In this document: one piece after another, positions 1 to 9,751 of the stretch
Layout: every line of letters starts with the position of its first letter
Numbering within the stretch: position 1 is the first letter of the stretch
From: Legionella quateirensis
GTDB lineage: Bacteria; Pseudomonadota; Gammaproteobacteria; Legionellales; Legionellaceae
Length of the DNA: 64,000 nucleotides
NCBI RefSeq assembly: GCF_001467955.1
Contig: NZ_LNYR01000022.1
Coordinates: 33,293 to 97,292 of the forward strand
Direction: 5' to 3'
Notes under the pieces: model-generated
Told to the model about the DNA's origin: nothing
Database searches by the model: none
Seen by the model: only the letters and a program-made list of their open reading frames with translations
Position numbers and translations under genes: made by a program

Positions 1-2
1 AA

Positions 3-89
3 TCAGCGAAGCTTATTATGCGTCAGGCAATAGATCATCTTTTAGGCGGGCGTGAAATTAAGGCAAGGGCTTTATACAGCAGCAGTTAA
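3..89 (+). CDS. C-terminal end of an unidentified protein (partial)
   Basis: An open frame enters from the left edge and ends at TAA 87-89, giving about 28 residues that begin SAKLIMRQAID and end KARALYSSS. The helical, basic character looks like a normal protein C-terminus, but the piece is too short to assign a family. It reads in the same direction as pdxJ, separated from it by about 630 bp of repeat-rich DNA. Confidence 0.45.
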   Translation, partial: SAKLIMRQAIDHLLGGREIKARALYSSS

Positions 90-126
90 TCAATATTCAT
101 ATGCAAAGGCGTTAAGTTAAGCCTGA

Positions 127-215
127 GTAGCCTGTATTAGCAAAGCGTAATACAGGATTGAAGAGGCAACAAGCTCGATTGTTTCCCCGTATTACGCTTT
201 GCTAATACGGGCTAC
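127..215. repeat. Palindromic repeat, family B, copy 1
   Basis: This ~89 bp element consists of two hairpins. The first is CCTGTATTA...TAATACAGG near 131-156 and the second is CCCGTATTA...TAATACGGG near 186-211. The ends are GTAGCC and GGCTAC. Two further copies in the opposite orientation lie at 22780-22869 and 23059-23148. It has no coding capacity and resembles a REP or MITE-type intergenic repeat. Confidence 0.8.
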
Positions 216-281
216 GAAAAGAGTTTATCTATATGAAATAATTCTTAATTTAACGCTATTGCATTCAGATGCTGACCCAAA

Positions 282-630
282 TGGCACTTACTTAAGAGAT
301 TTTTAGCTAAATTTTATTCATTTCGAATTACCGCGGCTTGACCACGGTACCCAGAGATCTAGGCACAGAGCGAGATTTCTAGATATCGAGGTCAAGCCCT
401 GAACGATCCTCACTTTTTTATACGTCATCCTCGCGAAGGCGGGGATCCACGCAACAATGTGGCATTGTGCTAAATTTTAGAATGGATCCCCGCCTACGCG
501 AGGATGACGATCTTATAAAAATTGCAAATTAAGATTAATTAATGTGCAATTTTAAAAAGTGAGGAACTCTCAGGGGCAAGCCGCGGTAATTCGAATCTTG
601 GGCAAATCCCTTAAGTAAGTACCATTTGAT
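282..630. repeat. Nested, imperfect ~350 bp palindromic element
   Basis: Several inverted-repeat pairs are nested around one centre. The outermost is AAATGG.ACTTACTTAAG near 282-300 and its complement near 611-630. Next is TTCGAATTACCGCGGCTTG (322-340) against 577-595, then CCTCACTTTTT (408-418) against 554-564. The innermost is a ~26 bp arm at 423-448 (CGTCATCCTCGCG...) against 484-509. No open frame is present. It looks like a composite or nested insertion of non-coding palindromic repeats. Confidence 0.75.
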
Positions 631-722
631 GCTGACCCCGGACAATTTTGACATGAAGCACATCAATAGCAGTTTGGAACGAAGTCTATTATACTTTCCA
701 TTTTAAGTTTTTGTGGTGCAGA

Positions 723-1469
723 ATGAATAAAGAGCTATTGTTAGGTGTTAATATCGATCATATTGCAACGTTACGTCAGGCCCGTGGAACACGTTACCCC
801 GATCCAGTTCAGGCAGCTATGGATGCTGAGGAAGCAGGGGCTGATGGCATTACTTTGCATATGAGGGAAGATTTACGACATATTCAGGCTCGGGATGTTC
901 GTTTAATTAAACAGGTATTACAAACCCGAATGAATCTTGAATTAGCAGTTACAGATGCTATGCTGGATTTTGCGGAAGAAATTTCACCAGAACATACTTG
1001 TTTAGTTCCGGAAAAACGTGAAGAATTAACTACAGAGGGTGGTCTCGATGTAGTGACTCATCAGAAGGCTGTAGAACATGCGGTTCGACGTTTGGAGCGA
1101 ATTGGAAGTGAAGTGTCCTTGTTTATCGATCCGGACAAGAAACAAATAAAAGCGGCCGCTGAAATTGGCGCGCCTGTTATCGAGTTGCATACCGGATGTT
1201 ATGCTGATGCAACTAATGTTGAACAGCAAAGTTATGAACTGGAGCGAATCAAGCGGGCAGCAGAATATGCATCCAGTTTGAATCTTATTGTAAATGCAGG
1301 TCATGGGCTTCATTACCATAATGTGAAACCCATTGCCGCAATAAAAGAATTACTTGAACTTAACATTGGTCATGCCATTGTTTCCCGAGCCTTGTTTTGT
1401 GGGTTAAAGGAGGCAGTGCGGCACATGCGCCAACTAATGCAAGAAGCGAGACTTTATGTCAATGACTGA
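723..1469 (+). CDS. pdxJ: Pyridoxine 5'-phosphate synthase PdxJ
   Basis: PdxJ condenses 1-deoxy-D-xylulose 5-phosphate with 3-amino-2-oxopropyl phosphate in the last step of DXP-dependent vitamin B6 synthesis, in the cytoplasm. The protein starts [20 protein letters not shown], the typical PdxJ N-terminus with the [13 protein letters not shown] signature. Also present are [16 protein letters not shown] and, near the C-terminus, [11 protein letters not shown]. Length is 248 aa against about 243 in E. coli. An in-frame TTG at 711 would add four residues, but ATG 723 fits the family start. The end overlaps the start of korA by 14 bp, so the two are probably cotranscribed although functionally unrelated. 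Confidence 0.97.
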   Translation: MNKELLLGVNIDHIATLRQARGTRYPDPVQAAMDAEEAGADGITLHMREDLRHIQARDVRLIKQVLQTRMNLELAVTDAMLDFAEEISPEHTCLVPEKREELTTEGGLDVVTHQKAVEHAVRRLERIGSEVSLFIDPDKKQIKAAAEIGAPVIELHTGCYADATNVEQQSYELERIKRAAEYASSLNLIVNAGHGLHYHNVKPIAAIKELLELNIGHAIVSRALFCGLKEAVRHMRQLMQEARLYVND

Positions 1470-3273
1470 CGTGATTGTTATCCGAATTACTGGAGACTCT
1501 GGTGACGGAGTACAGTTGGTGGGGGAGCAGCTGACCATTAGCGCCGCACTTACAGGGCGTGATGTACGGACACTTCCAGATTTTCCAGCTGAAATCAGAG
1601 CACCTGCAGGAACTGTTGCTGGTGTTTCGGGTTTTCAGCTTGCTATGGCCGAACGAGCCATTTTCACAGCCGGCGAATCCCTTGATGTTTTAGTGGCTTT
1701 GAATCCAGCGGCCTTGAAAAACTCTCTTCAACACCTTAATCAAGGCGGTTTATTGATTATCAATGAAGACAGTTATACCGATAAGGACTGGCAAAAAGCA
1801 GGTATGGACAGGAGCTTCCTGGATCATTGCGCTGAACAATATCAGGTTGTCTCTTTTCCTTTAATTACTCAGACATTGCAAGCAGTAGATTCTATAGCCT
1901 TGACAAAACCACAAGCATCAAAAACCAAGAATTTTTATATTTTAGGATTGGTTTTATGGTTGTTCGATTTACCCACTACAACCTGCCAGTCTTTTATCAG
2001 TAAGAAATTTAAAGCTAAGCCCGAAGTAGCCAAAGCCAATGAACTGGCGTTATTAGCAGGGTACAATTATGCCATGACTCTTGAGTTGTCCCGTCGTGAA
2101 TACATGCTGGGCGAAGTCAACCGACACGCTGGGGAGTATCGGCAGATAACCGGAGTTGAGGCTGTTGGTTTAGCTCTCGCTACTCTTGCGACTCACACTA
2201 AAACGCCTATGCTGGTATCTGGATATCCCATAACTCCTGCATCGGCTATTTTACATGAGTGTGCCCGACTTTCTGATTATGGCATTCAGTTAATTCAGGC
2301 TGAAGATGAAATTGCTGCCCTATGTTGTTGTATCGGTGCCGCATTTGGCGGACGACTGGCATTAAGCTGTACTTCAGGTCCTGGTCTTGATCTGAAAAGT
2401 GAAAGTTTGGGACTGGCAGTTGTTACTGAATTACCTTTAGTTTTAATCGACGTACAAAGAGCAGGCGCTTCAACAGGATTGCCAACTAAAACAAGTCAAA
2501 GTGATTTACGGCAGGCTTTATATGGTCGTCATGGCGAAGCTCCTTTGCCTGTACTTGCTGCTCAATCACCATCAGATTGTTTTTATACAGTACTTGAAGC
2601 CTTTCATATTGCCATCAAGTACATGACCCCGGTCATTGTATTGCTGGATGCTTATCTGGCTAACGCGGCTGAACCCTGGGAAATTCCGGCAGTTGAATCA
2701 TTAACTCTGCCCACTGTTGAATACAATCGTTTTGCTAAATCATTTCAGCGTGATGAATCCTTAAGCAGAAGTTGGAATATTCCTGGTACTCCCGGATTTA
2801 TTCATCAACTAGGCGGTTTGGAAAAACAAGGGGATGAAGGACGAGTAAGTTATGATGCGGAAAATCATCAAAAAATGGTGAATTTGCGTATTAATAAAAT
2901 TAAAGGTATTGCGCGAACCTACTCTAAAACAGTTATTGAAGGGGACGTTTCTGCTTCGATATTAGTAGTCGGTTGGGGGAGTACTTATGGCAGTTTAAAA
3001 TCAGCGGTAGCTCAATGTTGTGAGCAGGGTATAGCGGTCGCCTATATTCATTTGCGTCATCTTAATCCTTTGCCTGATGATTTTGCAGCACTATTGAAGT
3101 CTTTTGATAAAGTATTTGTCGCTGAATTGAATTCGGGTCAATTATGTCAGATTATTAGAGGAGCTTATCTGGTTGATGCTCAATCAATTAATCAGTGTAA
3201 TGGTCAGCCATTTAGCGTAACCCATTTAGTCAACGCCATTAAAGCGGAAGCCAATTATGAACAACAATTATAA
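1456..3273 (+). CDS. korA: 2-oxoacid:acceptor oxidoreductase, fused gamma/alpha subunit (KorA-like)
   Basis: This is the large subunit of a two-subunit 2-oxoacid:ferredoxin oxidoreductase, which oxidatively decarboxylates a 2-oxoacid (probably 2-oxoglutarate) to its CoA thioester. The 605 aa chain starts with a gamma-type domain of about 190 residues ([28 protein letters not shown]). The alpha pyrophosphate-binding domain follows, with YPITPAS, the acidic QAEDEIAA stretch and [20 protein letters not shown]-terminal domain II carries the VVGWGSTYG motif. It overlaps pdxJ by 14 bp and korB by 17 bp, implying translational coupling. No ferredoxin gene lies beside it. The 2-oxoglutarate preference is by family analogy; the substrate cannot be read from sequence. 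Confidence 0.9.
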   Translation: MSMTDVIVIRITGDSGDGVQLVGEQLTISAALTGRDVRTLPDFPAEIRAPAGTVAGVSGFQLAMAERAIFTAGESLDVLVALNPAALKNSLQHLNQGGLLIINEDSYTDKDWQKAGMDRSFLDHCAEQYQVVSFPLITQTLQAVDSIALTKPQASKTKNFYILGLVLWLFDLPTTTCQSFISKKFKAKPEVAKANELALLAGYNYAMTLELSRREYMLGEVNRHAGEYRQITGVEAVGLALATLATHTKTPMLVSGYPITPASAILHECARLSDYGIQLIQAEDEIAALCCCIGAAFGGRLALSCTSGPGLDLKSESLGLAVVTELPLVLIDVQRAGASTGLPTKTSQSDLRQALYGRHGEAPLPVLAAQSPSDCFYTVLEAFHIAIKYMTPVIVLLDAYLANAAEPWEIPAVESLTLPTVEYNRFAKSFQRDESLSRSWNIPGTPGFIHQLGGLEKQGDEGRVSYDAENHQKMVNLRINKIKGIARTYSKTVIEGDVSASILVVGWGSTYGSLKSAVAQCCEQGIAVAYIHLRHLNPLPDDFAALLKSFDKVFVAELNSGQLCQIIRGAYLVDAQSINQCNGQPFSVTHLVNAIKAEANYEQQL

Positions 3274-4225
3274 GCGTGAAGACTTTACTAATGCTACAGA
3301 AGTTCGTTGGTGTCCGGGCTGCGGTGATTACGCGATTTTGGCAGCGCTGCAAAAAGTGTTGCCGGAACTGGGACTGGCACCTGAACAACACGTATTCGTT
3401 TCAGGAATAGGCTGCGCAGGCCGATTACCTTATTACATGAATACCTATGGATTCCATACTATTCATGGCAGGGCAACAGCTGTCGCAACTGGTTTAAAAA
3501 CCATGCGGGATGATTTAACCGTATGGGTAATTACCGGAGATGGTGATGCTCTGAGTATTGGTGGCAATCATTTGATCCATATTTTAAGACGTAATGTGAA
3601 TGTGAATATTTTATTATTTAACAATCAAGTATACGGTCTGACCAAAGGGCAGTTTTCACCTACCTCTCAAAAGGGGCAAGTTACGAAAACCTCTCCTCAG
3701 GGAGTAACTAATGAGCCTATTAATCCACTGATGATTGCTTTGGCTGCCGGAGCCAGTTTTGTTGCTCGCGCGGTGGATAAAGATCCGGCGCACCTGGGCT
3801 CCATTTTGAAAAAAGCATACGAACATCAAGGCTGTTCATTTGTTGAAATTTATCAGGATTGTAATATTTTCAACCATGGGGCCTTTGATGAATTTGCTGT
3901 TAAAAGCAACCGGGCAAATAACACCATATTATTGGAAGAGGGCAAGCCATTAGTGTTTGGAGCTGAGAAGGAATATGCTTTAAATTTGAACGATGGGCAA
4001 TTTGAGCGTGCAGGATCAGATGCGAATGGTCTATACACTCATGATTCAGCTCATTTGATTGATGCGATGCGCCTGGCTCAATTAACCTTTCCAGCTTATC
4101 CTGTTCCTTTAGGGGTGTACTATCAAAAAACCAGAGAATTGTTCTCTTTGCCTCAAGAGATTAAAAAATCAATCAATGATTTGCCGGCCTTATACAGGGC
4201 TAAGGCAAGCTGGCAACAAAGTTAA
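3257..4225 (+). CDS. korB: 2-oxoacid:acceptor oxidoreductase beta subunit (KorB-like)
   Basis: This is the thiamine-diphosphate-binding beta subunit of the same enzyme (322 aa). It begins with the WCPGCGDYAIL cysteine motif, followed by SGIGCAGRLPYY. The ThDP/Mg motif is GDGDALSIGGNH and is followed by NNQVYGLTKGQFSPTS, all diagnostic of the family. Cysteines in the first motif are the expected [4Fe-4S] ligands. A GGAAG ribosome site lies just upstream of ATG 3257 inside korA. There is no dedicated ferredoxin domain, so electrons must go to a carrier encoded elsewhere. Confidence 0.92.
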   Translation: MNNNYKREDFTNATEVRWCPGCGDYAILAALQKVLPELGLAPEQHVFVSGIGCAGRLPYYMNTYGFHTIHGRATAVATGLKTMRDDLTVWVITGDGDALSIGGNHLIHILRRNVNVNILLFNNQVYGLTKGQFSPTSQKGQVTKTSPQGVTNEPINPLMIALAAGASFVARAVDKDPAHLGSILKKAYEHQGCSFVEIYQDCNIFNHGAFDEFAVKSNRANNTILLEEGKPLVFGAEKEYALNLNDGQFERAGSDANGLYTHDSAHLIDAMRLAQLTFPAYPVPLGVYYQKTRELFSLPQEIKKSINDLPALYRAKASWQQS

Positions 4226-4342
4226 GGTTTTTTGAGGACTTAATCCTTATTTATCTCACCATGCACCAATGGATTTTTCATCAATTTACACTATTCATAA
4301 ATCATATAGATGATCTGTATGTACTTATTGTGAGGGATAACA

Positions 4343-5356
4343 ATGCTTTTAAAGATTTTCAAGAATAAGATTTTTCTTTATTTTGGTGAACATGGGCCTG
4401 AGCTTGATTACATTGTCGGAACAACTATTACTGATTTAACCAATTTAAAAAACAGCGCAAGCAGTACGCAGCTATCCCCTGCAACGATTACCAAAATAAT
4501 TGTAGGGTGGAATTACATCGATGCACTCTTTAATTTTATGTTTGCTACCAGTTTGTTTGCTGATACAACGGATTATCGTTATAGATACAATGTAGTAAAA
4601 GGGATACTCAATGTATTTGAAGGAGTTGAATTATTTGTTTTCTCTTATAATCCACCCTTAAATGCGGCATTGAAATTAAAAGGAGGTATTGCACTGGCCG
4701 GTACTGCATTTGCAATTGGCATGGTGGCTGATGTGGTGTGCGCCTCCATAGATTTTCAAAAAATTTACCGAGAATCCTATTTTCCAACCTGGCTGGAGGA
4801 AAAACTAAAGGCATATAAATATGCTTTGGCTAATGACCTTGATACTAAACAGTTAGTAAAAGAGATACGAACGCGCTGTAAGGCCCATATTAATGGAAAT
4901 CCAATTGAGGCAAATTTAATTACCAATTTATTTAAAAATCAATTAATAAGTACTACTGAAAATCCACCGTCAATTGAAGAATTAACCCACAAATTAGACT
5001 CGGTAAATTCAAAACACATAATCAAAGATCAATGGATGCAGGAGCAGCTGGAAGAGGCATATAAAAGGAACCGAACTTTTTTGGGAGTTAAAATAATCAG
5101 TATGGTCGGTATGATTTTATTAGCTGTTGCAGGCTTTTTGGAAAACGCCAATGATAATAAGGATTCCTATCCTACACTCCTGACTTTTGGGTTGGCGCTG
5201 ACCACTTTTGTTGGATGCTATTATTTTCTGGTTAATGCAGAACGATGCACTAACCAGGTTACTACGCTGTATCATCGATTTTTTCCTGCTAAAAAGAATG
5301 ATAACAACATAGTAGAGCTTGAGGAGATTCACAGTGAACCTCCGGTTTTAAGTTGA
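4343..5356 (+). CDS. Uncharacterised membrane protein, 337 aa
   Basis: I do not recognise this family. A good ribosome site (GAGGGA) precedes ATG 4343. The N-terminal half has a hydrophobic stretch around residues 110-135 (GGIALAGTAFAIGMVADVV). A hydrophilic, probably helical middle (about 140-245) follows, then two closely spaced transmembrane segments near 250-268 and 275-297. The tail is acidic (VELEEIHSEPPVLS). Paired hydrophobic helices and an acidic tail occur in some Legionella Dot/Icm substrates, but that is weak evidence. It is convergent with the gene at 5381 and has no informative neighbours. Confidence 0.75.
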   Translation: MLLKIFKNKIFLYFGEHGPELDYIVGTTITDLTNLKNSASSTQLSPATITKIIVGWNYIDALFNFMFATSLFADTTDYRYRYNVVKGILNVFEGVELFVFSYNPPLNAALKLKGGIALAGTAFAIGMVADVVCASIDFQKIYRESYFPTWLEEKLKAYKYALANDLDTKQLVKEIRTRCKAHINGNPIEANLITNLFKNQLISTTENPPSIEELTHKLDSVNSKHIIKDQWMQEQLEEAYKRNRTFLGVKIISMVGMILLAVAGFLENANDNKDSYPTLLTFGLALTTFVGCYYFLVNAERCTNQVTTLYHRFFPAKKNDNNIVELEEIHSEPPVLS

Positions 5357-5380
5357 TTTTTGGAACAGGTTCTAACGCGC

Positions 5381-6967
5381 TCATTTAACTTTTATACCTG
5401 CGTCGCAACAATCTGCATCGATTTTTTGTTCAACTAACAAACGTTCAAACTCTTTGACGCTATGGGGTGTAGCCCAAAAATGTAATGAATTTCGTTTTTG
5501 GGAGCATACTTTATGAATCTCATTGATCCAGTGCGGCACTTTATCATTGGATAACGCTGTTTCTTTTTGCAATTCTTGCTTTATTTTTTCAAACAGGGAT
5601 GTTTTCCAATGACTGTTTCGTGAAGTTTGACGGCCATTGCGCTGGTGATGAATGTTATTTATCAGAATGTCAATTATTTTAATCAGCTTATCTTGCTCAG
5701 GATTGCTGCTGGCAGAATCCTGTTGCAGTTGATCATTACGAACCGATTGGCTATCCAACTGACGGGACATTGATTGGGGATTAATCGTTTGCTCTCTTGT
5801 TTGAACGATGTTTGGTTCATCCTGATGTGCAGTCAATTGCTCAATGGGGTGAGGGTTAATCGTCTTGATAACGCCATCCAGAATAGTTGATAATTCCTTA
5901 TCCTGATTGATGACTGCATACTGCAATAAATACATGAGCGTTGTAACTTTGGGTGGCACAGTATCGCGCAGTTGGTTAATCTGTATACCTGATAAAATAG
6001 CGGCATAATGGCAAAATTGACTGATATTACATACCTGACTCAGATAGGATTGAGAATCAGGCTGTCTTGATTTGCCTTGAATAAATCGAAATGTGTATTC
6101 AGTATGATCGCCAAGCGATTTCAAGAACAGTTCTATTTGATGTTTAAAAGAGAGCGGATCTTCATCTGTAGCCCCAATAGTATTATTAATGGCATAAATT
6201 GTTTTGGTGTTTCTGTCCAATATTAAGAAGTGTTGATGACCACCACCAAGATTACGCAAGTCATTTGTGGATTCGAGTAGTTTTGATACGCCCCGAACGT
6301 TAAATGCCACTCGGTTTTTTTCCAATAATTTGAATTTTAAGGATGCTACAATTCGATCAGTATTAATTGAATCCTGAAGAGAGTTTTTAATTGCAGATTC
6401 TATATCGGTATTTTCGGTGCTATTCGCGGTTCTTAACCATAAATTCAATCCATTAATCTGATGTAATTCTACAAAATAACCTCCAGAATCTAATGAGTTA
6501 CCTTCATCATCAGTAGTTATTTTTTTTCTCTCTATTGGATGACGTTTGTTGCGCATACATAGGGAAATTTCCTGATATAATTCCTGGTATTCATCTCTAA
6601 AGAGCATGCTTAAATTATTAGCCAGAATTGTATCTTCAAGAAAACGTGCGCAAATTGCCTGTTGTGAGGATAGATTGGAGTGAGTCTTCATTCGCAGGGG
6701 TATATCACGAATGAGGGGGATTTCGGGTGTCGTTAGTGGTAGTATCCCCATCTTCTGAAAAAATAATTGATAAGCTTTTACCGTGGGGTTATCCGATGCA
6801 GAACCGAAAAAAAAATCCGGAGATAACATTTCAAATTGCTGGTTCGTATCGATAAGATGATCATTGACAGTTAATAGACCATTACCTAATTCATTAATGG
6901 TGAGATTGTTCTCTAATAATGCTTCTATCTGGTCAAGATGCTCATAAAAATTAGGCATGTTCGTCAT
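5381..6967 (-). CDS. Effector-like protein with a C-terminal module shared with the ankyrin protein
   Basis: This is a 528 aa cytosolic-type protein with no signal peptide or membrane helix and no family I can name. The middle has FLILDRNTKTIYAINNT and a Cys/His-rich QVCNISQFCHYAAILSG segment. Residues ~400-425 are a Gln/Ser-rich linker. The last ~100 residues (VCSQKRNSLHFWATPHSVKE) match the C-terminus of the protein at 12166-14772 (VCKIKRNSLHFWALPHSVNE), with aligned helices before it. A shared tail on otherwise different proteins is typical of modular Legionella effectors, so translocation is plausible but not shown. Two starts are possible, ATG 6967 and the ATG three codons later; an AAAGGA lies very close to the first. 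Confidence 0.8.
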   Translation of the reverse strand: MTNMPNFYEHLDQIEALLENNLTINELGNGLLTVNDHLIDTNQQFEMLSPDFFFGSASDNPTVKAYQLFFQKMGILPLTTPEIPLIRDIPLRMKTHSNLSSQQAICARFLEDTILANNLSMLFRDEYQELYQEISLCMRNKRHPIERKKITTDDEGNSLDSGGYFVELHQINGLNLWLRTANSTENTDIESAIKNSLQDSINTDRIVASLKFKLLEKNRVAFNVRGVSKLLESTNDLRNLGGGHQHFLILDRNTKTIYAINNTIGATDEDPLSFKHQIELFLKSLGDHTEYTFRFIQGKSRQPDSQSYLSQVCNISQFCHYAAILSGIQINQLRDTVPPKVTTLMYLLQYAVINQDKELSTILDGVIKTINPHPIEQLTAHQDEPNIVQTREQTINPQSMSRQLDSQSVRNDQLQQDSASSNPEQDKLIKIIDILINNIHHQRNGRQTSRNSHWKTSLFEKIKQELQKETALSNDKVPHWINEIHKVCSQKRNSLHFWATPHSVKEFERLLVEQKIDADCCDAGIKVK

Positions 6968-6995
6968 GTTCCTTTAAGTCATTAACTCAATAGAC

Positions 6996-7050
6996 CTCTT
7001 GCATAACCAGTATCTTGCTTTACAGATAAAATCTATAGCTTATGCAAGAG
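6996..7050. repeat. Short inverted-repeat element (55 bp)
   Basis: An 11 bp inverted repeat, CTCTTGCATAA at 6996-7006 and TTATGCAAGAG at 7040-7050, encloses 33 bp. The outward TAGACCTCTTGCATAA resembles insertion-sequence termini, so this may be a relic of, or a MITE related to, such an element. It sits in the 290 bp gap between the effector-like gene and the peptide transporter. Confidence 0.5.
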
Positions 7051-7216
7051 TTCTCATGTTGGGTTAAGGAATGGATTTTGAGTATTCATTCATAATTGTT
7101 CAATATTATATCATAATGTTTGTGTGGGATCATCCTGTCCTATCCGGGATATTTGAACCAGTGTTTCACGTGTTGATGCCTGTTTTCTTGAATAAAACAA
7201 TTTAATTTGTGGGCTT

Positions 7217-7222
7217 TATAAT
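7217..7222 (+). promoter_or_regulatory. Candidate -10 box for the peptide transporter gene
   Basis: A consensus TATAAT lies 36 bp upstream of ATG 7258. No convincing -35 hexamer is found at the usual 16-18 bp spacing; the nearest TTGAAT is too far away. Assignment rests on the -10 match alone. Confidence 0.35.
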
Positions 7223-7257
7223 GTTAGAGTCATATATTAGAGGATCTCGAGAGAAGC

Positions 7258-8727
7258 ATGTCTAAATTGATACCCAAGATGCCTGGTGGTGTAATTCCTT
7301 TGTATTGCATCCAAGGATTTTCAACGTTCTCATTTGCCGTCCTGTACTCGTCATTAGCACTATATAGTACTAAGCAACTCGGTTTATCCAATGTTCTTTC
7401 TAACAGCATTGTGGGTTTATTCATCGCCTTCAATTATATTTTGCAATTAACCGGTGGATTGATTGGCGGACGATTATTAAGTAATAGAGTATTATTTTTT
7501 ATCACTATTATAATCCAGAGTATCGGTTTATTAGTCCTGGCATTGGCTCAGTCTTCTTTACTCTATCTGGGATTGAGTTTGTTTCTTGTTGGTTGTGGAT
7601 TAAATACGACCAGTTTTAATAGCATGTTAACGCAACGATTTCAACAAAGTGATGATCGTCGGGAAACCGCTTTCTTTTTTAATTATGCGGCAATGAATCT
7701 GGGATTTTGTGCCGGATATTGTGCTAGTGGATTTTTTGATTTTTCCAATCAATATCAGAGATTATTTTATGCCTGCATCATCACCAATACCATTACCCTG
7801 TGTTTAATAATAAAATTTTGGTCTGTTCTTAGAGATATAAATACTCCCTTGATGCAGGGAGGAGACTCGCATTATCAGTTATTGAAAAAGAGTATCGGCT
7901 TCACGATTACATTGTTTCTAATACCTATGATGTTTTTGTGTTTTCATTCGACGAATTTAAGTAATACCGTAATTGCTGTGCTAAGTATTATGATGCTCTG
8001 TGTCATTCTGATCATCGGAATAAAACAAAAATCTCCTGTCGATAAACACAGAATTATGGTTTATCTCATCCTTGCGGTGAGCACTTTGTTTTTTTGGATG
8101 ATTTATCTGACAGGCCCTATGGGGGTGACTCTTTTTATTAAACATAATGTAGATAAAAGCTTTTTGGGAGTTGAGTTGGCAACTCAATGGATTAGAAACA
8201 TAAATCCAATAGTTATCATCATTGGTGCGCCCATTATCGCTATCGTTCTGAATAAATTAAATTCTAAAGGTTATTATGTTTCGGTGTCCATGCAGTTTGT
8301 CTGTGCATTTGTGCTCCTAGCCGGCTCTTTCTTTTTTCTATCCTGGGGCATTAGTTATGCAAACCCACAGGGCTATTCTCATCTATTTTGGGTTTTAGGT
8401 TATATTATCCTGCAAGGAATGGCTGAATTAATGTTAGCGCCCGTAGGTTATGCCATGATAGGGCGTATTGCCCCTCCCCAATTTCAGGGTATTTTAATGG
8501 GCACCTGGATGTTGGTCTCTGGAATTGCTGCGTCTTTTTCCCAGTATTTCTCAAATGCTATGGTCACATCAGAAATCACTGATCCCCTGATAACCAACAA
8601 TGATTTTCACCTGGTATTCAAACAATTAGGTATTTTGTCACTATCAGGAGCGATATTGCTCTATTTCATCTCGAAAAAAATCAGTACCGAACTGATGAAA
8701 CCCTCTGAAATTGCCACAGCGGTTTGA
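7258..8727 (+). CDS. POT/PTR-family proton-dependent oligopeptide transporter
   Basis: A polytopic inner-membrane protein of 489 aa with about 12-14 hydrophobic segments, predicted to import di- and tripeptides with protons. The N-terminus (GFSTFSFAVLYSSLALYSTK) has the helix-1 position of the family, followed by GGLIGGRLL where POT proteins carry the GG.(L/I)AD.. signature. The C-terminal half has GMAELMLAPVGYAMIGRIAPP, very like the E.L..P.G...... region of bacterial POT carriers. Both flanking genes are on the other strand, so it is probably monocistronic. Peptide and amino-acid uptake is central to Legionella metabolism, and this window holds several such transporters. Confidence 0.85.
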   Translation: MSKLIPKMPGGVIPLYCIQGFSTFSFAVLYSSLALYSTKQLGLSNVLSNSIVGLFIAFNYILQLTGGLIGGRLLSNRVLFFITIIIQSIGLLVLALAQSSLLYLGLSLFLVGCGLNTTSFNSMLTQRFQQSDDRRETAFFFNYAAMNLGFCAGYCASGFFDFSNQYQRLFYACIITNTITLCLIIKFWSVLRDINTPLMQGGDSHYQLLKKSIGFTITLFLIPMMFLCFHSTNLSNTVIAVLSIMMLCVILIIGIKQKSPVDKHRIMVYLILAVSTLFFWMIYLTGPMGVTLFIKHNVDKSFLGVELATQWIRNINPIVIIIGAPIIAIVLNKLNSKGYYVSVSMQFVCAFVLLAGSFFFLSWGISYANPQGYSHLFWVLGYIILQGMAELMLAPVGYAMIGRIAPPQFQGILMGTWMLVSGIAASFSQYFSNAMVTSEITDPLITNNDFHLVFKQLGILSLSGAILLYFISKKISTELMKPSEIATAV

Positions 8728-8780
8728 TTATTCAGTGATGGAGTTGTTTAAAAGGGATGTGCATCAATGGGGATGCAGAT

Positions 8781-8805
8781 AAAAAAATCCCGGCTAAAGC
8801 CGGGA
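8781..8805 (-). terminator. Rho-independent terminator of the Bax inhibitor-1-like gene
   Basis: The perfect hairpin TCCCGGC-TAAA-GCCGGGA at 8788-8805 is followed, reading on the minus strand, by seven T residues (the A-run at 8781-8787). It lies just past the stop codon of the gene at 8826-9500. Confidence 0.9.
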
Positions 8806-8825
8806 CTCAGGTAGAGGAGACGTTA

Positions 8826-9500
8826 TCAGTCACGACCTGAAAATGCACTAAGCAGGTTAAGCAGGCTAACGAACAGATTGTATATTGACACAAAGAGGCC
8901 TACCGTTGCTGAAATATAGTTTGTTTCGCCACTATGAATAATTGCGCTGGTTTGTAACAGAATCAATCCAGATGAAATTAGGACAAAAGCTGCGGAAATT
9001 GCTAGCTGCAGAGCGGGTATCTGAATAAATATTCCAGCTACCATTGCCAGTAAAGCAACCATTACGCCCACAAAAAGAAATCCGCCAAGGAAGCTGAAAT
9101 CTTTTCTGGTTGTTAATGCATAGCCTGACAAAGCGAAGAATATCATACCAGTACCACCTAAAGCTGTGGCAATAAGTTGTGGACCATTAGAAAATCCGGT
9201 CATATAGTAATTAAGCAATGGGCCCAGGGTGTATCCCAGAAAGCCGGTAAAAGCAAAAACGCTGACCAGACCCCAAACGCTGTTTCTCAAAGCTTGAGTT
9301 AAAAACATTAAACCGTATACGCCAACTATCATAAGCAGCGGATTCATTGGAGCCGCACCACTGGCATAAGACATGTAGGCTGTAAAGGCACTGAATATAA
9401 ATGTTAAGCTCAGTAACAAGTAGGTATTACGCAATACTTTATTAGTAGCAAGTACAGACTCACTACGTTGAGTAAGGATTGTAACATCGTTTCGGTTCAT
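8826..9500 (-). CDS. Bax inhibitor-1 / YccA family membrane protein
   Basis: A 224 aa protein with seven closely packed transmembrane segments covering almost the whole chain after a hydrophilic N-terminus of about 25 residues. Family hallmarks are the YLLLSLTFIFSAFTAY first helix, the GALGGTGMIF-type central helix and a C-terminal helix with SIYNLFVSLLNLLSAF before a short charged tail. Bacterial members such as YccA modulate FtsH proteolysis or act as proton/calcium leak channels; which applies here is unknown. GGAG precedes ATG 9500 with good spacing. A strong terminator follows the gene, so it is a single-gene unit. Confidence 0.92.
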   Translation of the reverse strand: MNRNDVTILTQRSESVLATNKVLRNTYLLLSLTFIFSAFTAYMSYASGAAPMNPLLMIVGVYGLMFLTQALRNSVWGLVSVFAFTGFLGYTLGPLLNYYMTGFSNGPQLIATALGGTGMIFFALSGYALTTRKDFSFLGGFLFVGVMVALLAMVAGIFIQIPALQLAISAAFVLISSGLILLQTSAIIHSGETNYISATVGLFVSIYNLFVSLLNLLSAFSGRD

Positions 9501-9751
9501 CTTTAGAACTCCAGTTATTTATATTTAGTCTAGCATATCTATGGTCAAGTTTCCTGTTTTCAAGGGCTTTACTTGAAATTTTCAGGGTAAACCATCCAAT
9601 TTAGATAAAAGCTGACACGTTATTATTAAGTTGAAAACAGTTTCCTGTCAATTTTGTTTTTTTAGTCCCTTGTGCACTATCGGTTCTATAGTGCTATATA
9701 CTCAAGATATAGTAAGATGAAGAACAATAAAAATTTAATTCGGGGAATACT

